Part shown: positions 17,247 through 26,809 of the stretch, piece by piece
Numbering within the stretch: position 1 is the stretch's first letter
How the letters are laid out: every line of letters begins with the position of its first letter
From: CAYXLI01 sp964464925
Lineage (GTDB): Bacteria > Acidobacteriota > Terriglobia > Bryobacterales > Bryobacteraceae
DNA length: 64,000 bases
Assembly: GCA_964464925.1 (NCBI GenBank)
Contig: CAYXLI010000018.1
Location: 1 to 64,000 of the forward strand
Direction: 5' to 3'
Made by a program: the position numbers and the translations under genes
Notes under the pieces: generated by a model
Seen by the model: only the letters and a program-made list of their open reading frames with translations
What the model was told of the DNA's origin: nothing
The model's database searches: none

Positions 17247-17957
17247 ATGTCTTCCGACGCACGCATCAACGCCTCCCGCGAGAATGGCAAACTCGGAGGC
17301 CCGAAATCCGACCGCGGACGCGCTCGCTCCGCTGCCAATTCCACGAAATTCGGCTTCTATTCCCAAAAGCCGCCCGTACTCTCCACGGAAAGTCAGGAAT
17401 TCTATGACAATTACCGCGCGGAAATCTTCGCCTGCCATCAGCCAATCAACAAGCAGGAAGAAGCCATCGTCCAGCTCCTCGTCAACACTCTCTGGCGTAT
17501 CGATCGCTACGAGGCCGCCCAGGAATACTTCATCGACAACGAAGTCATGGCCCAGGCCGGCGGCCTCGAAGCCAACAATCCCGGCGGAATTCCCGGCGAT
17601 CTGCGCATGTCCCTCGCCCTGCACCACGTCCTCAGCGCCGAACACGGTGCCTTCCGCGAACTCAACCGCATCATCGCGCGCCATCATCGCACCCAGCAGC
17701 GCCTCCTCAGCCAGCTCAAAGACCTCCAGGGCCCTCGCTTCAACTCCGGAGTCAAGCCGCAACCGGAACCGGAAGAAAATTCGGAAAACGAACCTAGAAA
17801 TGCCGCGGAATCAACACCGCCTGTTCTGCCGGTCATTCCGGTTCTCTGCCGCATCAACCCGGATGACCGCCACTGGCAGGCCCCGGCGCCTGCCGATGTT
17901 CTCAAGACGATCCATTCAGCCGGGCCGCTACCCCCGGAAAAGACCATGGCGGCATGA
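17247..17957 (+). CDS. Uncharacterised partner of a terminase-like protein
   Basis: A 236-residue protein. Residues 14-39 carry a G-G-P-K-S-x-x-G-R-A-R-S-x-x-N-S-x-K-F-G motif. From memory, this resembles a widespread motif of small uncharacterised proteins in Acidobacteriota and Planctomycetes. The central half is helical (about 70-160), and the C-terminal 70 residues are Pro- and Glu-rich, probably disordered. It precedes the terminase-like gene by 52 bases in the same direction and may be its small-subunit or DNA-binding partner; that role is inferred from position alone. GAGAG lies about 13 bases before the ATG, a loose ribosome site. Confidence 0.7.
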   Translation: MSSDARINASRENGKLGGPKSDRGRARSAANSTKFGFYSQKPPVLSTESQEFYDNYRAEIFACHQPINKQEEAIVQLLVNTLWRIDRYEAAQEYFIDNEVMAQAGGLEANNPGGIPGDLRMSLALHHVLSAEHGAFRELNRIIARHHRTQQRLLSQLKDLQGPRFNSGVKPQPEPEENSENEPRNAAESTPPVLPVIPVLCRINPDDRHWQAPAPADVLKTIHSAGPLPPEKTMAA

Positions 17958-18009
17958 AACCACGCTCCAATTCGGCGCAAGGCGAACGAACCAAGGGAGA
18001 CCTCTGACT

Positions 18010-19452
18010 ATGCGACGCGCCAATGACTCATGGACGCCGTTGTGGATTCCGGACCATCCTCGACTCTCCCGTCGCGCCGAACCCTCTGCTCTGCCCGCCG
18101 ATCCCGTCCAGTTCGCCATCGAAAAACTCGGCTTCACACCCGACCCCACGCAATCGGAGATCTTGCGCGCAGCCTCCAGGCGCATCATCCTCTGCATGGG
18201 TCGCCGTTGCGGCAAGACGTACGCCATCTCCACGCGCGCGCTCCACTTCGCCCTCACTCATCCGCTCACCGACACACTCATTTTTTCCCGCTCCCAGCGC
18301 CAGGCCAACATCCTGCTCGGCCACACTCACCGCTTCCTGGCCAAACTCGCCATCCGCCGCCGCGGCGACGGTCTCAACCCCGACTCGCTCCTGCTCCCCA
18401 ACGGCTCGCGCATCCTCTCGCTGCCTCCCAATCCCGACACCGTCCTCGGTTTCACGCCCGACCTGCTCATTCTCGATGAAGCCGCTCGCATCCCAGACTC
18501 GCTCTATTTCGCCGTATCCCCCATGCTCGCCTTCAACGATCCAATCCTCATCCTGCTCAGCACGCCCAATGGCCGCCGCGGCTTTTTCTATCGCGAATGG
18601 ACCTCGTCGCAAGATGACTGGCACCGCTTCTTCTCTCCAGCCACCCAGTGCCCCCGCATCTCGCAGCGATTCCTCGAATCCGAGCGTGCCAAGAAACCGG
18701 AAATGTTCTTTCGCCAGGAATATGAGTGCGAGTTCCTCGATGCGGCCGGCGCCTTTTTCCCCGAGTCTCTGCTCGAACGCGCCATCGACCGCTCGCTCGA
18801 TCCCTACACGCCGCCTTTTGCCAACCTCAACGCGTTTCCTCGGGAAACGAAACAGCGGACATTCTTTGTCGGTGTCGACCTGGGCCAGGCCGTCGATTAC
18901 ACCGCCATCACCGTACTGGAGCGCCTGCAACTCATGGGTCAGGAGCGCGACCCGGTCTACCTCACTTTCCCCGAGCGCTGGGAATACCGCGTTCGCCATA
19001 TGGAGCGCTTGCCATTGCAGACTGCTTATCATCAGGTGGTCGATCACGTGGTCGCGCTCGTGCAGCGGCTCAAAGGAGCCGCCATGCTCGACCGCATCGA
19101 ACTCGTCATCGACGCAACGTCAGGCGGCATGCCCGTAGTCGAGATGTTCCGCAATGCGCGTCCGCAGTGCGGCATCACGCCGGTCAGTATCACCAGCGGC
19201 GATTTCGTCTCCACGTCCGGCGGCACACACCGCGTCCCCAAGCGCGACCTTATGAACCGCCTGCACCTCACGCTTGAGGACAACATCCTTCGAATTCCGT
19301 CCAAACTCCCGGCCCTGGAGGCTTTCAGCGAAGAGTTCTGCAACTTCCGCCTCCGCTACACCCAGAAAGGAACCGATACCTACTCCGCCGAGGGCCGCAT
19401 TCACGATGACCTGATTCTCTCCCTCGCACTCTCCACCTGGCGTGCAACGTAG
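18010..19452 (+). CDS. Terminase large-subunit-like ATPase/nuclease
   Basis: A 480-residue protein. The ATG at 18010 starts the recognisable domain; the frame is open further upstream only as a shadow of the preceding gene. It has Walker A MGRRCGKT (63-70), Walker B LLILDEA (152-158), a coupling motif LLSTPNG, and a C-terminal RNase-H-like nuclease with VGVDLGQAVD (D290, D296), VIDATSGG and HDDLILSLAL. Phage terminases use these two domains to cut and package DNA. No portal, capsid or integrase gene is nearby, so this is either a prophage relic or a domesticated pair. All catalytic motifs are intact and the frame is undamaged. Confidence 0.85.
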   Translation: MRRANDSWTPLWIPDHPRLSRRAEPSALPADPVQFAIEKLGFTPDPTQSEILRAASRRIILCMGRRCGKTYAISTRALHFALTHPLTDTLIFSRSQRQANILLGHTHRFLAKLAIRRRGDGLNPDSLLLPNGSRILSLPPNPDTVLGFTPDLLILDEAARIPDSLYFAVSPMLAFNDPILILLSTPNGRRGFFYREWTSSQDDWHRFFSPATQCPRISQRFLESERAKKPEMFFRQEYECEFLDAAGAFFPESLLERAIDRSLDPYTPPFANLNAFPRETKQRTFFVGVDLGQAVDYTAITVLERLQLMGQERDPVYLTFPERWEYRVRHMERLPLQTAYHQVVDHVVALVQRLKGAAMLDRIELVIDATSGGMPVVEMFRNARPQCGITPVSITSGDFVSTSGGTHRVPKRDLMNRLHLTLEDNILRIPSKLPALEAFSEEFCNFRLRYTQKGTDTYSAEGRIHDDLILSLALSTWRAT

Positions 19453-19521
19453 CCGGCGGCCTCCGGCCCGCGTCCTGATGGTCCTATAAAGCATCTAAAT
19501 GCTAAACTGAGTATTTCCACA

Positions 19522-20922
19522 ATGACATACGATCTCGTCATCATTGGTAGCGGCCCCGGCGGCTACTCCGCGGCGGTGCGCGCCGGTCAATACGGCCTGA
19601 AAACCGCCATTGTAGAGAAGGATGCAAAGCTGGGCGGTACCTGCTTGCACGTCGGATGTATTCCGACCAAAGCTCTGCTCCACACTGCGGATGTGTGGGA
19701 ATATTTCCTGCACTCCAAGGATCAGGGCATCTCCTGTGAGAACCCGAAACTCGACTATCCGGCCGTCGTCAGCCGCAAGAACAACATCGTCAGCAAACAC
19801 GCCAAGGGCGTCGAGTTCCTGATGAAGAAAAACAAGGTCGATTGGATCAAGGGCTACGGCACGCTTAAGGGTGGCGGCAAGGTAGAAGTGAAGGGCGCCG
19901 ATGGCAAGGTCCAGACGCTCGAAGCAAAGAACGTCATGATCGCCACCGGCTCCGTTGCGCGCATGCTTCCGGGCCTCGAAGCGGACAACGATTCCATCCT
20001 CACCAACATCGAAATTCTGAACCTGACCTCCGTTCCCAAGACCCTCGGCATCATCGGTGCCGGTGCGGTTGGTGTGGAGTTCGGCTCCATCTTCAATCGC
20101 TTCGGTACGAAGGTCACCATTCTGGAGATGATGCCGCGCATTGTTCCTGTCGAGGATGAAGAAGTCTCGAAGGAACTGGAGCGCGTCTTCAAAAAGACGG
20201 GGATCCGGGTCGAAACGGGCGCTAAGGCGGAGAACATCCAGAAGACCGGGAAAAGCGTGAAGCTCACCGCCACGCTGAGCAACGGCAAGAAGGAAGAGAT
20301 GGAGTTTGACAAGCTCCTGATTGCTGTCGGCCGTAAGCCCAATACCGATAACATCGGTCTCGAAAACGTGAAAGGTGTCAAATCGGATCGCGGCTTCATC
20401 GTCGTCGATGAGTTCCAGCGCACCGGCGAGCCCGGCGTCTACGCCATCGGGGACGTTGTCGCCGGAACACCGCAACTCGCGCACGTCGCAACAGCGGAAG
20501 GTATGGTCGCGCTCGATCACATCACCGGACGCAAGGCGATCCCGATCAACCGCAACCGCATCCCGGGCGCAACCTACACGGAGCCCGGCATCGGTAGCGT
20601 CGGTCTCACCGAGGCGCAGGCAAAGGCGCAAGGCTTCAAGGTCAAGGTCGGCAAGTTTCCGTTTGTGGCGAACAGCAAGGCCACCATCCTCGGCCAGCAT
20701 GATGGTTTCGTAAAGATCGTCGTCGATGAGAAGTACGGCGAAATCCTCGGCGTTCACATCATCGGGCCGCACGGCTTCGAACTCATCTCGGAAGCCGTCA
20801 CCGCCATGGAAGCGGAAGCGACAGTAGAAACGCTCATGCACACGATTCATGCCCACCCCACGCTGTATGAGGCGCTGGGTGAGGCGTTCAATTCCGTTTA
20901 CGGCTTGCAGATTAATGCGTAA
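19522..20922 (+). CDS. lpdA: Dihydrolipoyl dehydrogenase (E3)
   Basis: A 466-residue flavoprotein that reoxidises dihydrolipoyl groups of 2-oxoacid dehydrogenase complexes with NAD. It shows the FAD fingerprint GSGPGG (9-14), redox-active C41 and C46 (GGTCLHVGCIPTKA), an NAD-binding GAGAVGVEFG, and the C-terminal HPT..E pair (H445, E450). The stop overlaps the lipB start by eight bases, and the E2 gene follows, so E3, the lipoyl transferase and E2 are made together. Confidence 0.97.
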   Translation: MTYDLVIIGSGPGGYSAAVRAGQYGLKTAIVEKDAKLGGTCLHVGCIPTKALLHTADVWEYFLHSKDQGISCENPKLDYPAVVSRKNNIVSKHAKGVEFLMKKNKVDWIKGYGTLKGGGKVEVKGADGKVQTLEAKNVMIATGSVARMLPGLEADNDSILTNIEILNLTSVPKTLGIIGAGAVGVEFGSIFNRFGTKVTILEMMPRIVPVEDEEVSKELERVFKKTGIRVETGAKAENIQKTGKSVKLTATLSNGKKEEMEFDKLLIAVGRKPNTDNIGLENVKGVKSDRGFIVVDEFQRTGEPGVYAIGDVVAGTPQLAHVATAEGMVALDHITGRKAIPINRNRIPGATYTEPGIGSVGLTEAQAKAQGFKVKVGKFPFVANSKATILGQHDGFVKIVVDEKYGEILGVHIIGPHGFELISEAVTAMEAEATVETLMHTIHAHPTLYEALGEAFNSVYGLQINA

Positions 20923-21583
20923 GTGTGAACTCCGGGATCTCGGGCGCATCGGATACTCCGAAGCTCTGGAATGGCAGCATCGCCTGGTAGAGCAGCGGAA
21001 GCAGGGGCTTATCCCAGACCAGCTTCTGTTCCTGGAGCATCCGCACGTCATCACTCTCGGACGCAACGCGCATTTGGAAAACCTGTTGGCAACGCCGGAG
21101 TGGTACGCCGGGCAGGGAATTGAATTGCACGAAACAAACCGGGGCGGCGATGTCACCTATCACGGCCCCGGCCAGCTCGTCGGCTATCCGGTATTCGACC
21201 TTCGGGACTGGAAGCGCGATGTGGTCGCATACGTCCGGGCAATCGAGCAGGTCATCATCGATGCCCTGGCGCAGTTCGGCATCGAAAGTGGCCGCACCCA
21301 GGGTGCCACCGGCGTGTGGGTCGGTGATGCGAAGGTCTGCGCCATCGGCGTCCACATCAGCCGCTGGGTCACGTCCCACGGCTTCGCGCTGAATATCGAC
21401 ACGGATTTACGGTACTTTCAATACATAGTGCCCTGCGGGCTCACCAAGCCCGTTACATCGGCGCGAACGCTCGGATGTAACGCGTCACGGCAAGAAATTG
21501 CTGCCGCAGTGGCGGAACAGTTCTCTAACCATTTTGGGTGCGAGGTGCTGCAGCCCGCACTCGTTTCAGAAAGGATCTCATGA
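20915..21583 (+). CDS. lipB: Octanoyltransferase LipB
   Basis: A 222-residue enzyme that moves octanoate from acyl carrier protein to lipoyl domains. The ATG at 20915 lies within the end of lpdA; a longer frame from 20849 merely overlaps lpdA. The family signature RGGDVTYHGPGQLVGYP (about 77-92), catalytic K140 and active-site C174 (VPCGL) are present. Its stop overlaps the E2 gene (ATGA), giving a supply of lipoyl groups alongside the protein that needs them. Confidence 0.96.
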   Translation: MRKCELRDLGRIGYSEALEWQHRLVEQRKQGLIPDQLLFLEHPHVITLGRNAHLENLLATPEWYAGQGIELHETNRGGDVTYHGPGQLVGYPVFDLRDWKRDVVAYVRAIEQVIIDALAQFGIESGRTQGATGVWVGDAKVCAIGVHISRWVTSHGFALNIDTDLRYFQYIVPCGLTKPVTSARTLGCNASRQEIAAAVAEQFSNHFGCEVLQPALVSERIS

Positions 21584-22962
21584 TCGACGTCGTAATGCCC
21601 CAGATGGGCGAGAGCATTGTGGAGGGCACGCTCACCAAGTGGTTGAAGAAGCCCGGCGAACACGTAGAACGGGACGAGCCCCTCTTTGAAATTTCGACCG
21701 ACAAGGTAGATACCGAAATCCCCTCACCGGCTTCCGGAAAGCTCGGAGAAGTGCTCGTGGAAGAAGGCAAGACGGTGGCGATCAACACGGTCGTCGCGCG
21801 GATTGATGATGCCTCCGGCGCGGATGACTCTGCTGCCAAGGCGCCTGGAGTAAAGGAGCCGCCGGCCCCAGCCGTGCCGCCGGAAGACGCCGCCAAGGAT
21901 GTGCCGCCCCAACCGGCACCCCAGGTACCTCAGCCGTCCGGCGCTGGACCCTATCCGGCAACGCCTGGACCTGCTCCGGCGGTCGCTGCAGAGGAGCCTC
22001 AAGGCCCACTCTCCCCCATCGTGCGCAAGATGGCCCGCGAGTTCAACATCGACCTGAAGCAGGTCCGCGGTTCAGGCGCGGGTGGACGCATCACCAAGCA
22101 GGATGTGGAAGCATACATGGCCTCCCAAGGTGCGCGCACCGTTGCCGCCTCGCATATCGAAGCGCCTGCAGCGAAGCCAGCGGCCCCGGCCGCAACGCCC
22201 GCTGCTCCGGCGCCGCCTCTTCCCGCCTCAGCCCCCGCGCCCACCCCAACTGCTCCGAGCGCCCTTCAGGCCCGCACCCGTATCGAGCCGATGAGCACCA
22301 TGCGCCAGAAGATCGCCGAGCACATGATCTTCAGCAAGCGCACTTCGGCGCATGTCACCACGGTTCATAAGGTGGATATCACGAAGGTGGCCAAGCTCCG
22401 CGATCGCAACAAGGCCGAGTTCCAGGCCCGCCACGGTTTCAGCCTCACCTACTTGCCGTTCATCACTCGTGCTGCTTCGGAAGCCTTGCGCCAGTTCCCG
22501 ATCTTAAATGCATCGATTGAAGGTGCGAACGTCCTCTATCACAACGACATCAATATAGGCATAGCCGTTGCTCTCGAAGGTGGCCTCATCGTTCCGGTCA
22601 TCCGGAACGCGGACGAGAAGACAGTCGTCGGCCTGCAGCGTTCCATCGTAGACCTCGCGACTCGCGCCCGCTCCCGCCAGTTGAAGCCTGACGAAGTGAC
22701 GGGCGGCACCTTCTCGATTACCAACTTCGGTAGCTTCGGCTCCGTCTTCGCAACCCCGGTAATTAACCAGCCGCAGGTGGCCATTCTCGGTGTCGGAACA
22801 GTGGAGAAACAGCCCGTCGTCATCGACGATGCGATTGCCATCCGCTCCATTTGCTACCTCGCGCTCACGTTCGACCATCGTCTGATTGACGGTGCTCTCG
22901 CCGACCAGTTCACCGGCAAGGTGAAACAGATCCTCGAGAATTGGAATCAGGAAGTCCTCTAA
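21580..22962 (+). CDS. 2-oxoacid dehydrogenase complex E2 (dihydrolipoyl acyltransferase)
   Basis: A 460-residue protein. An N-terminal lipoyl domain carries K42 in STDKVDTEIPSP. A Pro/Ala-rich linker leads to a peripheral-subunit-binding domain (LSPIVRKMAREF...GRITKQDVEAYM), then a second linker and the catalytic domain with DHRLIDG (H433, D437). Which acyl group it transfers (succinyl, acetyl or branched-chain) cannot be told without the E1 gene, which is not in the window. It is the last gene of the lpdA-lipB-E2 unit and is followed by a GC-rich hairpin. Confidence 0.93.
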   Translation: MIDVVMPQMGESIVEGTLTKWLKKPGEHVERDEPLFEISTDKVDTEIPSPASGKLGEVLVEEGKTVAINTVVARIDDASGADDSAAKAPGVKEPPAPAVPPEDAAKDVPPQPAPQVPQPSGAGPYPATPGPAPAVAAEEPQGPLSPIVRKMAREFNIDLKQVRGSGAGGRITKQDVEAYMASQGARTVAASHIEAPAAKPAAPAATPAAPAPPLPASAPAPTPTAPSALQARTRIEPMSTMRQKIAEHMIFSKRTSAHVTTVHKVDITKVAKLRDRNKAEFQARHGFSLTYLPFITRAASEALRQFPILNASIEGANVLYHNDINIGIAVALEGGLIVPVIRNADEKTVVGLQRSIVDLATRARSRQLKPDEVTGGTFSITNFGSFGSVFATPVINQPQVAILGVGTVEKQPVVIDDAIAIRSICYLALTFDHRLIDGALADQFTGKVKQILENWNQEVL

Positions 22963-22972
22963 GCGCTGCGTT

Positions 22973-22997
22973 ACGGGCCGGTGACACGCCGGCCCGT
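22973..22997. terminator. GC-rich hairpin between convergent genes
   Basis: A perfect 9-bp stem (ACGGGCCGG / CCGGCCCGT) with a 7-base loop lies between the E2 stop and the receptor stop. No U-run follows on the plus strand, so it is a likely but not textbook bidirectional terminator. Confidence 0.5.
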
Positions 22998-23007
22998 GCG
23001 CCGATCG

Positions 23008-25485
23008 TTAAAACAGAAAGTCGAAATCAACCGTAAATCGCCGCCCGCGATGGCCGAAGAAGTAGCCGTGCGCCGGGTCGCCGATGTTTGATCGGACTGC
23101 TTCGGGATTGAAGTGGTTCGTGAGGTTGAAGCCGGTCACCGACAGCCGGATCGCGTACTTCGGATTGATTTGCAGGTCTTTCGAGAACCGCGAATCGATC
23201 GACACGAAGTTCGGGAAACGGGTGGAGTTCGGGATTCCTACATACCGCTGGGCGGCGTCCGTTTCGATATAAGGGAAGCCGCTTCGGTATTCCATCACGG
23301 GGGCAATTTGCACCTTTCGCGGGAACACTAGAACACCCCAGGTGAGGAAACGGTTCGGCAGGTCCGTTCCCAGCGTGCCGTAACGATTCTCGCGGATGAG
23401 AGCAGCGGGCACGGTTCCCAGAAACCGGTCGAAATCATTGAGGTCTCCCCGGGCACGGCTCCGTACATAAGAGACGAAAAGCTGGCGGTCTTCCCGCAGC
23501 TTGATCTGTGCCGTGAGATCGAACTGGCGGTATTTCGATGACCCGGTGCCCTCCAGCAGGAAGGCTCCGCGTTGGGTTTCCGGATCCGGCGGAACCCGAT
23601 CGAGAATCACCAGGCCGTCGGCCTCGTTGCGCAGGTACGTTGCGCGCAACCGTAGGAACTTCGTCACAGGTTGCTCAATTTGCAGGCTCGATACGTTGCT
23701 GCGCGGCGAGAAATTTCCATCAATCGGCTTTTGCGATACGAATGGAGATCGCACACGGCTTTGGCCAAGAGTATTCAAAAACAGGAAGGGACCGCTGGTG
23801 ATGTCGCCCGCCTCATCATAGGCCATGACAGTCCGGTTAGGGTAACGATTGAACCCATACACGTTCAGCGGAACACGATCGTAGAAGAACCCAAAGCCGC
23901 CGCGCACTACCGTGCCGGTGCTTTGAAATGGAGTCCAGGAGAAGCCGAATCGTGGAGCAACCCGGAAGGCGCCGGAGATCTGCTGGGCTTCCGTTCGAAC
24001 ACCCAAGTCGGCGGCGAAGCGCTGCGTCATAATCCAGTGGTCCTGCCCGAAGAACGATTTTTCTACGTCGGAGACGTCAAAAGTCCGTGTCGTTCTTGGG
24101 AACGTGATGCGCAGGAGCCGATGGCCGTAGTAGTCTTCAATATCGATTGGCCGCTCGTGGACACTGCCTTCATTTTGGCTGCCGGCCAGATATCCGCCAA
24201 GCTTGATGTGGTGGATCCCCAGCGCCTCAACTGGCGCGAACGAGTAGTTCGAAGCTCCGCTGATGCGAGTGGCAGTGCGGTCCTTCTCCGCGAAATAATT
24301 GCCGCGATTCCCGGCCGGCGTGATCACCAGATCCTGCGTGCCCTTGCCCCAGGCGACTGCATCGAATTTGGTTGCTGAAAATCGATTTTCCAGCAACCCG
24401 CCGCCGAGCGTCAGGCGCTCGATAATCGTGCCCGTGTAGTTATGGGTGCTTGCGTCCGGCGTAGTCGGCAACGGATTGAAGAAGTCCATCGTCAGGTTGC
24501 CAAGCCGCTGCGGAGCGATATGAACCGTGCCGGTCAGCAGGTGCTTGGCCGAGGCAATCCAATCGAGTTCGGTAAACGAGTTCAGGCCGGACTGGGTCTT
24601 TTGGTTGAACGGAAAGGGCTGAGTGTAGACCGCCGTCTTGCGGGCTTCATATTCGAAGCCTTCGACGAAGAACAGCTTGCCCGCGACCAGCGGACCGTCG
24701 AAGTTCAGGCGCGGCGTAGCAGTCCGGAGCCCCCGCATGTGCCAGCTCCGGATTCGGAACTCGGGAAGAGGATCGTTGATTTCCCAATTCCACTTATCTC
24801 CGCCCCGCTTAGTCTCGACCGATACCAGGCCGGAAGTGAAGCGGCCGTATTCGGCCAGATAGGCAGTTTGATACACGTTGAGTACATCCACCGTATCGAT
24901 CGGAACCGTGACGCCGAACTGGCCCGTAGCGGGGTCCGTAACATCCGCGGAGTTGACGATCAGCGCGCTGCGGTTCTCCGGACTGGACGACAAGATGAGA
25001 CCACCGCCGGGCTCGCGAACGACGCCCGGTGTTAACGGCAGCGCATCGGCTACGGTGGCAGGGCGGCTCGGTAGTTCTTTTGCCTTCTTCGGGGGAAGCT
25101 TATTCGGAACCGAAGCGTTCTCTTCCACCTCGGCCACGGTTCCGCGCACTTCTAGCGTATCGGTGCGCGCAAGACTCGGCACGAGCGTCAGATCGAGGAC
25201 AACTCCTCCCGCGCCAACATCGATGTTTGGCCGGTCGAGGACTTCGTATCCGGGTTTGAGGATAGTGATTCCGTACTGTCCGAGCGCCACATCAACAAGG
25301 TTGAGCCGGCCTTGCGCATCGGTTTCACCTTGCTTGATCGCGGTCTGTTTTTGCGTAAGCTTGACCGACGCTCCGCCTACCGGTTTGCCGGCGGGATCGG
25401 ACACGACCACTTCAACCTGGGCAGCCTGTGCAAACAGCGGAAACAGCACGAACCCGTACAGAAGAGTTTGAAACAAATAACGCAC
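23008..25485 (-). CDS. TonB-dependent receptor with carboxypeptidase-regulatory N-terminal domain
   Basis: An 825-residue outer-membrane protein. A signal peptide ends near LFAQA, residues about 23-105 form the Ig-like carboxypeptidase-regulatory domain, then a plug domain (VADALPLTPGVVREPGGGL) and a beta-barrel ending in aromatic DFDFLF. The start used is a GTG at 25485 with no strong ribosome site. Ligand unknown. It is divergent from the Gfo/Idh oxidoreductase gene with only 49 bases between starts, so their promoters must overlap. Confidence 0.88.
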   Translation of the reverse strand: MRYLFQTLLYGFVLFPLFAQAAQVEVVVSDPAGKPVGGASVKLTQKQTAIKQGETDAQGRLNLVDVALGQYGITILKPGYEVLDRPNIDVGAGGVVLDLTLVPSLARTDTLEVRGTVAEVEENASVPNKLPPKKAKELPSRPATVADALPLTPGVVREPGGGLILSSSPENRSALIVNSADVTDPATGQFGVTVPIDTVDVLNVYQTAYLAEYGRFTSGLVSVETKRGGDKWNWEINDPLPEFRIRSWHMRGLRTATPRLNFDGPLVAGKLFFVEGFEYEARKTAVYTQPFPFNQKTQSGLNSFTELDWIASAKHLLTGTVHIAPQRLGNLTMDFFNPLPTTPDASTHNYTGTIIERLTLGGGLLENRFSATKFDAVAWGKGTQDLVITPAGNRGNYFAEKDRTATRISGASNYSFAPVEALGIHHIKLGGYLAGSQNEGSVHERPIDIEDYYGHRLLRITFPRTTRTFDVSDVEKSFFGQDHWIMTQRFAADLGVRTEAQQISGAFRVAPRFGFSWTPFQSTGTVVRGGFGFFYDRVPLNVYGFNRYPNRTVMAYDEAGDITSGPFLFLNTLGQSRVRSPFVSQKPIDGNFSPRSNVSSLQIEQPVTKFLRLRATYLRNEADGLVILDRVPPDPETQRGAFLLEGTGSSKYRQFDLTAQIKLREDRQLFVSYVRSRARGDLNDFDRFLGTVPAALIRENRYGTLGTDLPNRFLTWGVLVFPRKVQIAPVMEYRSGFPYIETDAAQRYVGIPNSTRFPNFVSIDSRFSKDLQINPKYAIRLSVTGFNLTNHFNPEAVRSNIGDPAHGYFFGHRGRRFTVDFDFLF

Positions 25486-25534
25486 GTTGTTCGCTAGTAT
25501 TCAGGATACCGTGCCGCCCATGTAGGATAGGAGC

Positions 25535-26809
25535 ATGCAGCAGAATGACAATACCGCTCGCCGCGATTTTCTGAAGGCTACCGTTGCCGGCTTCCCGGCG
25601 ATTCTCTCCGCCCAGACAGTTACAAACGCCATCAAGGTTGGCTTGGTGGGATGCGGAGGCAGAGGAACCGGCGCTGCATCGCAGGCTTTGGCCGCGGACG
25701 ATTATTCCGAATTGACGGCCATGGCTGACATTGATGCGGCGAACATCGACCGCTCACTCGAGTCACTCGGAAAGATCTCCAAAACCGCTGCTCGTGTAAA
25801 GGTGGATCCCTCTAAGCGATTCCTGGGACTAGATGCGTTCCAGAAGGTGATCGATAGCAATGTGGACGTCGTATTGCTCGCCACGCCTCCGGGTTTTCGT
25901 CCGCAGCATCTCGCCGCGACCGTCGCCGCCGGTAAGAATGTCTTCTGCGAGAAGCCGGTTGCAACCGACGGGCCCGGAATTCGTTCGGTGCTGGCCACGG
26001 TGGACAAGGCGAAAGAGAAGAACCTCTGTTTGGTTGCGGGCTTCTGCTGGCGCTATAACAACATGATTCAGGAGACGTTCGATCAGGTGAAGAATGGCGC
26101 GATCGGAAAACTGGTCTCCTATTACGCTACCTACTACACGAACCCTGTGAAGCCAATGCCGCCGGCGAGCGCGCGTCCGGCGGGGATGAGTGACACCGAA
26201 TGGCAGATTCGCAACTGGTACAACTTCGTGTGGCTCTGTGGAGACAGCCTGGTGGAGCAGGCGGTACACAGCGCGGACAAGATCGCTTGGGCTATGAACG
26301 ATGAAGCGCCGGTGAGTTGCGTTGCTGTAGGCGGACGCACCATTCCGGCCGAGGGCGGCAACATCTACGACCACTTCGAGGTGAATTACATTTACCCGAA
26401 CGGCGTGCGCGCATTCCTAGCGAACCGGCAGATGGAAGGTTGCTACAACGAGAACTCGGACTATATCCTAGGTTCCGAAGGCACCTGCACCATCGGCCGC
26501 GGCCCGGTACCGAGAATTCAAGGTAAGACGAACTGGGCTTACTCAGGCAAGCAGTACAACATGTACCAGAGGGAGCATGATGTTCTGTTCGCCGCCATTC
26601 GACGCCATCAGGCAATCAATGATGGAAAGCGGATGGCGACGTCCACTCTGCTCGCCATGATGGGCCGCATGGCCGCCTACACTGGGCAGCAGATCACTTG
26701 GGACATGGCGATGAACTCGCAGGAAAAACTGGTGCCGGAGACCATCGACTGGAACGGCAGTCTTGAAGTGAAGCCCCGAGCCTTGCCGGGTGTGACGAAG
26801 TTTGTCTAA
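25535..26809 (+). CDS. Secreted Gfo/Idh/MocA-family oxidoreductase
   Basis: A 424-residue NAD(P)-dependent oxidoreductase with a twin-arginine leader (ARRDFLKATVAGF, R9-R10), the nucleotide-binding GLVGCGGRGTG (about 36-46) and the family's EKPVAT motif. Exported members of this family, common in Acidobacteriota and Planctomycetes, are thought to act on sugars or cyclitols. Its stop overlaps the following cytochrome/FGE gene by one base. Confidence 0.9.
   Translation: MQQNDNTARRDFLKATVAGFPAILSAQTVTNAIKVGLVGCGGRGTGAASQALAADDYSELTAMADIDAANIDRSLESLGKISKTAARVKVDPSKRFLGLDAFQKVIDSNVDVVLLATPPGFRPQHLAATVAAGKNVFCEKPVATDGPGIRSVLATVDKAKEKNLCLVAGFCWRYNNMIQETFDQVKNGAIGKLVSYYATYYTNPVKPMPPASARPAGMSDTEWQIRNWYNFVWLCGDSLVEQAVHSADKIAWAMNDEAPVSCVAVGGRTIPAEGGNIYDHFEVNYIYPNGVRAFLANRQMEGCYNENSDYILGSEGTCTIGRGPVPRIQGKTNWAYSGKQYNMYQREHDVLFAAIRRHQAINDGKRMATSTLLAMMGRMAAYTGQQITWDMAMNSQEKLVPETIDWNGSLEVKPRALPGVTKFV

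Noticed and set aside
18028..19047. 339-residue minus-strand frame opposite the terminase gene
   Set aside because: Antisense shadow; low-complexity composition and no motif, while the plus strand has intact terminase motifs.
19495..21156. 553-residue minus-strand frame opposite lpdA
   Set aside because: It mirrors a strongly recognised gene in GC-rich DNA and shows no family features.
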